Source: Lysobacteraceae bacterium (lineage in GTDB: Bacteria > Pseudomonadota > Gammaproteobacteria > Xanthomonadales > Xanthomonadaceae). From it: a stretch of 5,362 nt of DNA. Below the pieces are notes generated by a model. The model searched no databases. It saw nothing but the letters and a program-made list of their open reading frames with translations, and was not told where the DNA came from. The number at the start of each line of letters is the position of its first letter. Positions within the stretch are counted from its first letter, which is position 1. Shown one piece after another: positions 1 through 5,305 of the stretch. The translations under genes and the position numbers were made by a program. The DNA is taken from NCBI GenBank assembly GCA_003505795.1, contig DNXT01000095.1, positions 469-5,830 of the forward strand. The letters run 5' to 3'.

Positions 1-392
1 ACCTGGAGCTGACCGGCGAGGACCTGCTCGACACCGGCGTGACGATCATGGCGCGGCCGCCGGGCAAGCGCGTGTCCAGCATCTCGCTGCTGTCCGGCGG
101 CGAGAAGGCGATGACCGCGGTGGCGCTGGTGTTCGCGATCTTCCAGCTCAACCCGGCGCCGTTCTGCCTGCTCGACGAGGTCGACGCGCCGCTGGACGAG
201 GCCAACGTCGGCCGCCTGGCCAACATGGTCAAGGAGATGAGCGAGAAGGTGCAGTTCCTGTTCGTCAGCCACAACAAGGCGACGATGGAAGCGGCGCACC
301 AGCTGTCCGGCGTCACCATGCGCGAGCCGGGCGTCAGCCGGCTGGTCAGCGTGGACCTGGAAGAGGCCGCGCGTTTGGCGGGCGCGGCGTGA
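1..392 (+). CDS. smc: Chromosome segregation protein SMC, C-terminal end (5' truncated by window)
   Basis: This is the last 129 residues of an SMC ATPase, read from base 3 to the TGA at 390-392. SMC forms the long coiled-coil dimer that, with ScpA/ScpB, compacts and segregates the chromosome. What is visible is the C-terminal half of the ABC-type head: the signature motif LSGGEK (from base 90), the Walker B segment FCLLDEVDAPLD with the catalytic Asp-Glu at 174-179, and the switch histidine in VSHNK near base 270. The order and spacing of these motifs and the short tail after them match the normal end of SMC, so the 3' end is intact. The hinge, coiled coils and N-terminal Walker A lie outside the window. 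RecN and RecF share parts of this fold, but LLDEVDAPLDEANV is typical of SMC. The downstream neighbour zipA supports the call, since smc-zipA is a common order in Xanthomonadales. Confidence 0.95.
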   Translation, partial: LELTGEDLLDTGVTIMARPPGKRVSSISLLSGGEKAMTAVALVFAIFQLNPAPFCLLDEVDAPLDEANVGRLANMVKEMSEKVQFLFVSHNKATMEAAHQLSGVTMREPGVSRLVSVDLEEAARLAGAA

Positions 393-410
393 CGTGCCAT
401 CCTTGCATGA

Positions 411-420
411 ATGAATTCAT
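411..420. other. 10-bp perfect palindrome in the smc-zipA spacer
   Basis: The 55-bp spacer between the smc stop and the zipA start contains the perfect palindrome ATGAATTCAT. It is more AT-rich than its surroundings. It is not followed by a T-run, so it is not a usual intrinsic terminator, and no recognised operator consensus was matched. Possibly it is chance. Confidence 0.3.
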
Positions 421-434
421 CGCGAACCATCGCC

Positions 435-440
435 GGAGAG
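435..440 (+). promoter_or_regulatory. Ribosome binding site of zipA
   Basis: GGAGAG lies 7 bases before the ATG at 448 and fixes that start. Other open frames that begin nearby (for example the ATG at 411) lack such a site. Confidence 0.7.
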
Positions 441-447
441 ACCCCGA

Positions 448-1155
448 ATGTCCGACATGGCCCTGATCCGCATCGGCATCCTGGCCGCAGGCCTGCTGCT
501 GATCGCCGCCATCTTCCTGTTCGGCCGCCCCAAGAAGCCCGCGCAGGGGCGCCGGGTCGAGCCGAACGACGGCGCGCCGCGCGAGCGCCGTGAACCGTCG
601 ATTTCCGCCGACGGCCAGCCGCAGGCGGGCGCGGGCGACTACAGCGGCGAAGTCTCGCAGCCCGAACTGGGGCTGGAACCGTCCGACGCCGAGACCGGCA
701 CCGAGCTGGGCAAGCGCCCGAACCAGGATTTCGACAAGATCGTCTCGCTGTTCGTCGCGGCCAAGGCCGGCCAGGTGCTGCGCGGCGAGGACATCGTGGT
801 CGCGGCCGAGAAGACCGGGCTGACCTTCGGCCACATGAACGTGTTCCACCGCCTGGTGGAAGGGCATCCCGAGCGCGGGCCGATCTTCAGCATGGCCAGC
901 ATCCTCAAGCCGGGCAGCTTCGACATGAACCATATCCGCGAGATGCAGACCCCGGCGATCGCGTTCTTCCTGACCCTGCCGGCGCCGATGACCGCGCTCG
1001 ATGCGTGGGAGAAGATGCTGCCGACGGTGCAGCGCATGGCCGAACTGCTCGACGGCGTGGTGCTGGACGACAGCCGCAACGCCCTCGGCCGCCAGCGCGT
1101 CGCGCACATCCGCGACGACCTGCGGGCCTACGACCGCCAGCACCAGGCGCCGCCG
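448..1155 (+). CDS. zipA: Cell division protein ZipA, native part (extreme C-terminus replaced at a junction)
   Basis: ZipA anchors the FtsZ ring to the inner membrane. About 236 native residues are visible. Residues 4-26 form one hydrophobic N-terminal membrane segment (MALIRIGILAAGLLLIAAIF) followed by basic RPKK. Then comes a short, charged Pro/Glu-rich linker to about residue 90, and the globular FtsZ-binding domain from about QDFDKIVSLFVAAKAG through FGHMNVFHR, IFSMASILKPGSFD, TPAIAFFLTLPAP and LLDGVVLDDSRNALG to RAYDRQHQAPP. The start is set by the ribosome site at 435-440. The linker is shorter than in E. coli ZipA, as is usual in Xanthomonadales. After codon 236 the frame stays open to 2160, but those residues are antisense to hrpA and unlike ZipA. 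From memory the family ends only a few residues after APP, so little of the domain is lost. The gene that normally follows here (ligA) is absent, which supports an artificial or rearranged joint. Confidence 0.9.
1135..1155. other. Junction A/B: zipA 3' end fused tail-to-tail with truncated hrpA
   Basis: On the + strand these 21 bases encode ZipA residues RQHQAPP. On the - strand the same bases encode RRRLVLA-type sequence of helicase motif V in HrpA. Left of 1135 the - strand no longer reads as HrpA: the expected TNVAETS after VLA is replaced by VVGPQ. Right of 1155 the + strand no longer reads as ZipA. Both genes therefore look native up to, and only up to, a shared word of about 20 bp. Such a shared word is what a short-k assembly graph joins wrongly. 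Recombination at microhomology would look the same. Confidence 0.8.
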
Positions 1156-1359
1156 CGGGCCGGGGTTGAACACCCGGTCCTGGTCGCTGGCCGACAGCCG
1201 CGCGTACAGCGGCAGCACCTCGGTCTCGCGGTACTTGCGCCGCTCCAGCGCATGGTGGGCGTCGCGGATCTCGCGCTCGCCGGACAGGAATACCAGCACG
1301 TCGCCGCGCGGATCCAGGCGGGTGATCTCGTCGATCGCCGCCACGATGGCGGTGAGGCC

Positions 1360-1459
1360 GGGATTCGAGATTCGGGATTCGTGATTCGCAGAAACGCGGC
1401 CAGCAGCACGCTCGCCGCTACCGGCCGTTTCCAATCCCGAATCCCCAATCCCCAATCCC
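1360..1459. repeat. Heptanucleotide inverted-arm repeat, copy 1 (inside hrpA)
   Basis: The left arm is four 7-bp units: GGGATTC (1360), GAGATTC (1367), GGGATTC (1374), GTGATTC (1381). A 44-bp spacer follows. The right arm is CAATCCC (1432), GAATCCC (1439), CAATCCC (1446), CAATCCC (1453). The arms can pair as a long hairpin with about one mismatch per unit. The right flank GGCTC is shared with copy 2. On the hrpA strand the repeat adds about 34 residues (GLGIGDSGLE...NHESRISNP) between TYPVEVRYRPVEEP and LTAIVAAIDEI without breaking the frame. Confidence 0.92.
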
Positions 1460-2256
1460 GGCTCTTCCACCGGCCGATAACGCACTTCCACCGGGTAGGT
1501 GCGCCCTTCCACGTCGATCACCGGCGCGTCGTCGAAGTGCCGGGAGAAGCGCGCGGTGTCGATCGTGGCCGAGGTCACGATCAGCTTCAGGTCCGGCCGC
1601 TTCCTCAGCAGCTGCTTGAGGTAGCCGAGCAGGAAGTCGATGTTGAGGCTGCGCTCGTGCGCCTCGTCGACGATGATCGTGTCGTAGGCCGACAGCCAGC
1701 GGTCGCTGGCGATCTCCGCCAGCAGGATGCCGTCGGTCATGAACTTGATCCGCGACTCGTCGCCGACCCTGTCGGTGAAGCGCACCTGGAAGCCGACCGT
1801 CGTGCCCAGCGGCGACTTCAGCTCCTCGGCCACGCGGGTGGCCACCGCGCGCGCGGCGATCCGGCGCGGCTGGGTGCAGCCGATCATGCCGGCGACGCCG
1901 CGTCCGGCCGCCAGGCACAGCTTGGGCAGCTGGGTGGTCTTGCCCGAGCCGGTCTCGCCGGCGATCACCACCACCGGATGCGCGCGGATCAATGCGACGA
2001 TGCGCTCGGCCTCGCGGGCGATCGGCAGCTGCTCGTCCAGGGTGATCGACGGCTGCGACCGCTCGCGCGCCTGCCGCCGGGACACCGATGCCTGCAACGC
2101 CTGCTCGAACGCCTGCTGCGCCGCCTGGTTGGCAGGCTTGCCCTGCCAGCGCGACCATAGGCCGAACAGGCGGCCACGGTCGCGGCTCATCGCGCCGTCG
2201 ATGGCGCGGCGGCGCTCGTGCAGCCTGGCCGCCATGTCTTTTTCGATAGCACTCAT

Positions 2257-2344
2257 CAATCGACAGATGTGAAATATTGAATTACGACCGACCCTTTAGT
2301 CTGTCTATTGTGACGCCATATCAGTCCCACAAGGAGAATCCATC
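2257..2344. promoter_or_regulatory. Divergent hrpA/dps promoter region
   Basis: The 88-bp spacer between the two divergent starts is much richer in A/T than the rest of the window, as expected of a promoter region. For hrpA a candidate -35 is TAGACA (read on the - strand from 2307 to 2302) with a poor -10, TAATTC, 17 bases further on. For dps TTGAAT (2277-2282) is a possible -35, but no good -10 lies at normal spacing. A small dyad TTTAG-TCTGT-CTATT (2295-2309) could be an operator, but its 5-base centre does not fit the OxyR pattern. Exact boxes are therefore uncertain. Confidence 0.4.
2331..2337 (+). promoter_or_regulatory. Strong ribosome binding site of dps
   Basis: AAGGAGA, near perfect against the 16S rRNA tail, has its AGGAG core 8 bases before ATG 2345. 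It fixes the dps start and suggests high expression. Confidence 0.85.
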
Positions 2345-2887
2345 ATGGCCAAGACCAAAACCAGCAAGCCCACCGGCAAGTCCAAACTGGCGTCCGCGGC
2401 GCCCTCGGCGCCGAACATCGATATCGGGATCAAGGACGGCGATCGCAAGAAGATCGCCGACGGCCTCTCGCACTACCTCGCCGACGCCTACACGCTGTAC
2501 CTGAAGACCCACAACTTCCACTGGAACGTGACCGGGTCGATGTTCAACTCGCTGCACACCATGTTCGAGACCCAGTACACCGAGCAGTGGGGCGCGCTGG
2601 ACGAGGTCGCCGAGCGCATCCGCGCGCTGGGCTTCAACGCCCCGGGCTCGTACCGGGAGTTCGTCGCGCTGACCTCGATCCCCGAGGAACCGGGCCTGAC
2701 CGACAGCGCCGACTGGCGCGAGATGGTGCGCCAGCTGGTGACCGGCAACGAGGCGGTCTGCCGCACCGCGCGCAAGGTGCTCGGCACCGCCGACGACGCC
2801 GGCGACGACCCGACCGTGGACCTGCTGACCCAGCGCCTGCAGACCCACGAGAAGTACGCCTGGATGCTGCGCTCGCTGCTGCAGTGA
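2345..2887 (+). CDS. dps: Dps, DNA-protecting ferritin-like miniferritin
   Basis: Complete 180-residue Dps. The family assembles into dodecameric shells that oxidise Fe(II) with peroxide, store iron and shield DNA in starvation or oxidative stress. The inter-subunit ferroxidase residues are all visible at E. coli spacing: His59 in KTHNFHWNVTG, His71, Glu75 in the FETQY helix, and Asp86 and Glu90 in GALDEVAERIRALG. The N-terminal tail (residues 1-23) is Lys/Ser/Thr/Pro-rich with six lysines and no acidic residue. Such a tail in E. coli Dps binds DNA, so direct DNA binding is inferred here. The start is fixed by the strong ribosome site. The gene is monocistronic: a promoter region precedes it and a hairpin terminator follows. 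It reads divergently from hrpA, and that pair lies within one uninterrupted block. The enclosing block boundaries are doubtful, but dps itself is whole and normal. Confidence 0.96.
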   Translation: MAKTKTSKPTGKSKLASAAPSAPNIDIGIKDGDRKKIADGLSHYLADAYTLYLKTHNFHWNVTGSMFNSLHTMFETQYTEQWGALDEVAERIRALGFNAPGSYREFVALTSIPEEPGLTDSADWREMVRQLVTGNEAVCRTARKVLGTADDAGDDPTVDLLTQRLQTHEKYAWMLRSLLQ

Positions 2888-2908
2888 GCGGCACCGCCCG
2901 ATGACGAC

Positions 2909-2938
2909 GACGCCCGGCGATGCCGGGCGTCTGCTTTT
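2909..2938 (+). terminator. Rho-independent terminator of dps
   Basis: A perfect 10-bp GC-rich stem (2909-2918 with 2922-2931) has a 3-base GAT loop and is followed by TGCTTTT. It begins 21 bases after the dps stop. The T-run is short, so termination may be incomplete. Confidence 0.8.
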
Positions 2939-2944
2939 GCGCAC

Positions 2945-2975
2945 GCCATTGCCGGCGCTGGCGCAGGCCGGCGGC
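2945..2975. other. Junction B/C: dps downstream DNA joined to the middle of fabZ
   Basis: From the codon at 2955 the + strand reads ALAQAGGVMTQLG, the conserved helix of FabZ. The codon just before (2952-2954) is CCG (Pro) where FabZ has its catalytic Glu in LEALAQAGG. Upstream of that nothing resembles FabZ; the sequence belongs to the dps terminator and its trailing DNA. The joint therefore lies at or shortly after 2954. The GC-rich word following 2955 could again be shared between two loci, but the second parent cannot be seen here. Confidence 0.75.
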
Positions 2976-3203
2976 GTGATGACCCAGCTCGGGCTCGGCC
3001 GCGACGCGCAGTCCAAGCTGTTCTACATGGTCAAGGTCGAGAACGCGCGCTTCAACAAGCAGGTGGTGCCCGGCGACGTGCTGATCCTGGAGGTGCAGAT
3101 GAAGCGGCTGATCCGCAACATGGGCTGGTACTACGGCGAGGCCAAGGTGAATGGCGAGGTGGTCGCCTGCGCCGAGGTGATGTGCGCCGGCGCCAAGGGC
3201 TGA
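2955..3203 (+). pseudogene. fabZ: 3-hydroxyacyl-ACP dehydratase FabZ, C-terminal half only (5' truncated at junction)
   Basis: About 82 C-terminal residues of FabZ remain, against about 150 in the family. FabZ dehydrates 3-hydroxyacyl-ACP in fatty acid elongation, competing with LpxA for substrate. Recognisable segments are ALAQAGGVMTQLG, LFYMVKVENARFNKQVVPGD, EVQMKRLIRNMGWYYGEAKVNGEVVACAE and the tail MCAGAKG. Both active-site residues are missing: the His of the GHFPG motif and the Glu of the LEALAQ helix. The frame is open back to an ATG at 2901, but that start lies in the dps terminator, has no convincing ribosome site and gives non-FabZ residues. It is not a real start. The stop at 3201-3203 is 15 bases before the tandem lpxA ATGs, the normal fabZ-lpxA arrangement. 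FabZ is usually essential, so a full copy must exist if the source is a living genome. Confidence 0.9.
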
Positions 3204-3207
3204 TCCC

Positions 3208-3213
3208 GAGGAG
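3208..3213 (+). promoter_or_regulatory. Ribosome binding site of lpxA
   Basis: GAGGAG is followed by two adjacent in-frame ATGs at 3216 and 3219. The spacing is 2 bases to the first and 5 to the second, which favours the second. Confidence 0.65.
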
Positions 3214-3218
3214 AGATG

Positions 3219-4010
3219 ATGAGCGACACCCCGGTCCTGATCCATCCGACCGCCTGCGTCGACCCGTCGGCGAAGCTTGCCGCCGGCGTCAAGGTCGGCG
3301 CCTTCAGCCTGATCGGCGCCGACGTGGAAATCGGCGAAGGCACCGAGGTCGGCCCGCATTGCAGCATCCACGGCCCGACCCGGATCGGCCGCAACAACCG
3401 CTTCATCGGCCACGCCGCCATCGGCGGCGAACCGCAGGACAAGAAGTACGCCGGCGAGCGCACCGAGCTGGTGATCGGCGACGACAACGTGATCCGCGAA
3501 TTCGTCACCATCAACCGCGGCACCGGCGGCGGCGGCGGCATCACCACCGTCGGCAACGGCAACTGGATGCTGGCCTACACCCATGTCGCGCACGACTGCC
3601 ACGTCGGCGACAACTGCGTGTTTTCCAACAACACCACGCTGGCCGGCCACGTCACCGTGGGCGACTACGTGATCATCAGTGGCTTCGCCGGCGCGCACCA
3701 GTTCTGCCGCATCGGCGCCCATGCGTTTCTCGGCATGGGCGCGCTGACCAACGGCGACGTGCCGCCGTTCACGATGGTCGGCAGCGACTCGCTGGGCCGC
3801 CCGCGCGGCATCAACAGCGAAGGCCTCAAGCGTCGCGGTTTCGACGCCGAGCGCATCGCCGCGATCAAGCGCGCCTACCGCACGCTGTACGTGGCCGGCC
3901 TGCCGCTGGCCGAGGCCAAGCTGCAGCTCGCCGAGCAGGCCAAGAGCAGCGACGACGTGAAGGGCCTGCTGGAGTTCATCGACAGCGCCGAGAGGCCGTT
4001 GCTGCGATGA
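3219..4010 (+). CDS. lpxA: UDP-N-acetylglucosamine O-acyltransferase LpxA
   Basis: LpxA transfers a 3-hydroxyacyl chain from ACP to O-3 of UDP-GlcNAc, the first step of lipid A synthesis, in the cytoplasm. The protein is complete at 263 residues (E. coli 262). Residues about 9-185 form the left-handed beta helix of hexapeptide repeats (IGADVEIGEG, VGPHCSIHGP, IGRNNRFIGH and so on). The external loop GGEPQDKKYAGERTEL is present, as is the catalytic His125 in THVAHDC. The C-terminal helical part contains GINSEGLKRRGF. Numbered from ATG 3219, His125, His144 and His160 fall at the E. coli numbers, another reason for this start. The position matching E. coli Gly173, the acyl-chain ruler, is Met in GMGAL, as in the C10-selective Pseudomonas enzyme. 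The gene follows fabZ by 15 bases and its TGA overlaps the lpxB ATG. An internal Gly-rich GTGGGGG turn is normal. Confidence 0.97.
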   Translation: MSDTPVLIHPTACVDPSAKLAAGVKVGAFSLIGADVEIGEGTEVGPHCSIHGPTRIGRNNRFIGHAAIGGEPQDKKYAGERTELVIGDDNVIREFVTINRGTGGGGGITTVGNGNWMLAYTHVAHDCHVGDNCVFSNNTTLAGHVTVGDYVIISGFAGAHQFCRIGAHAFLGMGALTNGDVPPFTMVGSDSLGRPRGINSEGLKRRGFDAERIAAIKRAYRTLYVAGLPLAEAKLQLAEQAKSSDDVKGLLEFIDSAERPLLR

Positions 4011-5305
4011 ACACGGGGATTCGGGATTCGGGATTCGGGATTCGGGAAAGCGGCTCCCCGCCGACGCCCGCTCCTGCTGTTGCCAATCCCCAATCCCCAA
4101 TCCCCAATCCCGGCTCCCCACGCATCGCGCTGATCGCCGGCGAGGCCTCGGGCGACCTGCTCGGTGCCGGGCTGATCGACGAACTGCGCAAGCGCTACCC
4201 GAACGCGCAGTTCGCCGGCATCGGCGGCGACGGCATGCGCAATGCCGGCTGCGAGACCTGGTTCGACGCCAGCGAACTGGCGGTGATGGGCCTGGCCGAG
4301 GTGCTGCGCCACCTGCCGCGGCTGCTGCGCCTGCGCCGCGAGTTCCGCGAGCGCGTGCTGGCCTGGAAGCCGGACGTGTTCATCGGCATCGACGCCCCCG
4401 ACTTCAACCTCGGCGTGGAGCGCTGGCTCAAGCAGCGCGGCGTGCGCACCGTGCACTACGTCAGTCCCTCGGTCTGGGCCTGGCGCGAGAAGCGTGCCGA
4501 AAAGATCGGCGCCAGCGCCGACCTGGTGCTGTGCCTGTTCCCGATGGAGCCGCCGATCTACGCGCGCCACGGCATCGACGCGCGCTTCGTCGGCCACCCG
4601 ATGGCCGACGACATCGGCTACCAGGCCGACCGCGACGCCGCCCGCGCGATGCTCGGCATTTCCTCCTCCAGCCCGGTGCTGGCGGTGCTGCCCGGCAGCC
4701 GCCAGGGCGAGATAGCGCGGCTCGGCGAGACCTTCTTCGAGGCCGCCTGGCAGGTGTCCGAGCAGGTGCTCGGGCTGCACGTGCTGGTGCCTGCGGCCAA
4801 TCCCGGCTGCAAGCCGCTGCTGGCCGAGCAGCTGTCGCGCTCGGCGCTGCCGGTGATGCGCTCGCACCTGCTCGACGGCAATGCCCGGCTGGCGATGCTG
4901 GCCGCGGACGTGGTGCTGCTCGCCTCCGGCACCGCCACCCTGGAGGCCATGCTGGTGAAGCGGCCGATGGTGGTCGGCTACAAGGTCGCCCCGCTCACCT
5001 ACCGCATCGTCAAGGCGCTCGGGCTGATCAAGGTGGACCGCTTTGCGCTGCCCAACATCCTCGCCCGGGAAGACCTCGCGCCGGAACTGATGCAGGACGA
5101 CTGCACGCCGGAGAACGTCGCCGCCGCGGTGCTGGACTGGTTCCGGCATCCGGACAAGATCGCACGCCTGCAGCCGCGCTACCTGCAACTGCACGCCGAG
5201 CTGCGCCGCGACGCCTCGGCGCGTGCCGCCGATGCGGTCGCCGGGTTGCTGGCGCAACGGGATTCGAGATTCGGGATTCGGGATTCGGCGGAGACATCAC
5301 AATGA
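4007..5305 (+). CDS. lpxB: Lipid-A-disaccharide synthase LpxB with repeat-encoded N- and C-terminal extensions
   Basis: LpxB (GT19 family) joins UDP-2,3-diacylglucosamine and lipid X into the lipid A disaccharide at the inner membrane. The frame gives 432 residues; E. coli LpxB has 382. The core starts at about residue 39 (RIALIAGEASGD) and continues with ELAVMGLAEVL, IDAPDFN (128-134), HYVSPSVWAWR (150-160), RFVGHPMAD, LPGSR (228-232), SGTATLE (307-313), MVVGYKVAP and LPNILA. It ends near residue 416 in DAVAGLLAQ. Residues 1-38 (IRDSGFGIRESG...ANPQSPIPNPGSP) and the tail RDSRFGIRDSAETSQ are translations of the 7-bp repeats, not conserved domain. ATG 4007 overlaps the lpxA stop (ATGA), which indicates translational coupling. 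No other start lies between the repeat and the core, so translation must cross the repeat in the right phase. The stop overlaps the next ATG in the same way. Confidence 0.96.
   Translation: MNTGIRDSGFGIRESGSPPTPAPAVANPQSPIPNPGSPRIALIAGEASGDLLGAGLIDELRKRYPNAQFAGIGGDGMRNAGCETWFDASELAVMGLAEVLRHLPRLLRLRREFRERVLAWKPDVFIGIDAPDFNLGVERWLKQRGVRTVHYVSPSVWAWREKRAEKIGASADLVLCLFPMEPPIYARHGIDARFVGHPMADDIGYQADRDAARAMLGISSSSPVLAVLPGSRQGEIARLGETFFEAAWQVSEQVLGLHVLVPAANPGCKPLLAEQLSRSALPVMRSHLLDGNARLAMLAADVVLLASGTATLEAMLVKRPMVVGYKVAPLTYRIVKALGLIKVDRFALPNILAREDLAPELMQDDCTPENVAAAVLDWFRHPDKIARLQPRYLQLHAELRRDASARAADAVAGLLAQRDSRFGIRDSAETSQ
4016..4111. repeat. Heptanucleotide inverted-arm repeat, copy 2 (N-terminus of lpxB)
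   Basis: The left arm is four perfect GGGATTC units (4016, 4023, 4030, 4037), followed by GGGAAAG. The 40-bp spacer is 4044-4083. The right arm is four perfect CAATCCC units (4084, 4091, 4098, 4105), then GGCTC as in copy 1. The arms can pair except for one C-C mismatch per unit. The left arm has five G-tracts with 4-base loops on the coding strand (4015-4046). The right arm has at least four on the other strand. The repeat begins 9 bases after the first base of lpxB, and its 96 bp equal 32 codons. Confidence 0.95.
5290..5293 (+). promoter_or_regulatory. Ribosome binding site of the gene after lpxB
   Basis: GGAG lies 8 bases before ATG 5302 and supports initiation there, inside the loop region of repeat copy 3. 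Confidence 0.55.

Larger units (their letters stand above)
1135..2256 (-). pseudogene. hrpA: ATP-dependent RNA helicase HrpA, N-terminal third only (3' truncated at junction)
   Basis: This is the N-terminal 374 codons of a DEAH-box helicase that is about 1300 residues long in this family. HrpA unwinds RNA and acts on stalled ribosomes and mRNA processing in other bacteria. Seen in order, numbered from the ATG at 2256: a charged N-terminal region, Walker A GETGSGKT (100-107), motif Ia TQPRRIAA, TDGILLAE, the DEAH box (197-200), SAT (229-231), TYPVEVRYRP, then DVLVFLSGEREI and YARLSASDQDRVF of the second RecA domain, ending in RRRLVLA. The rest of RecA2, motif VI, and the winged-helix, OB and C-terminal domains are missing. 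The frame runs on to 346, but that part is antisense to zipA. ATG 2256 is preferred to the in-frame TTG at 2259; no clear ribosome site is visible. Residues about 266-300 are a repeat-encoded insert in the linker between the two RecA domains. If the junction is an assembly error the real gene is whole elsewhere. Confidence 0.88.

Noticed and set aside
448..2160. A 570-residue open frame on the + strand that could be read as a ZipA fusion protein.
   Set aside because: After residue 236 the frame is antisense to hrpA, rich in Arg, Gln and Leu in the pattern typical of GC-rich shadow frames. It is not a fusion domain.
346..2259. A 637-residue open frame on the - strand that could be read as a complete helicase with a novel C-terminal domain.
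   Set aside because: The part from 2256 to about 1135 is HrpA. The rest is the antisense of zipA, kept open by high GC content. It matches no protein family and lacks the normal HrpA continuation after RRRLVLA.
2295..2309. An OxyR-type operator before dps (TTTAG...CTATT).
   Set aside because: OxyR half-sites are ATAG and CTAT separated by 7 bases; here the centre is 5 bases and the first half-site is imperfect. It is only a weak dyad.
2901..2954. ATG 2901 as a true start of a short FabZ-like protein.
   Set aside because: It lies just before and within the dps terminator hairpin, has no proper ribosome site, and the resulting protein lacks both FabZ catalytic residues.
3182..4006. The upstream part of the 707-residue frame that contains LpxB, which might be taken as an N-terminal extension.
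   Set aside because: It overlaps lpxA in another frame and is Arg/His/Gln-rich shadow sequence. The real start is ATG 4007, coupled to the lpxA stop.
4016..4111. A CRISPR-like or coding tandem repeat array.
   Set aside because: Units are 7 bp with no unique spacers between them, and no cas gene is present. The pattern is two short tandem arms in inverted orientation.
2634..4121. A 495-residue - strand open frame opposite dps, fabZ and lpxA.
   Set aside because: It is fully antisense to three well-supported genes, is Ala/Gly/His/Asp-rich, and is a product of third-position GC bias.
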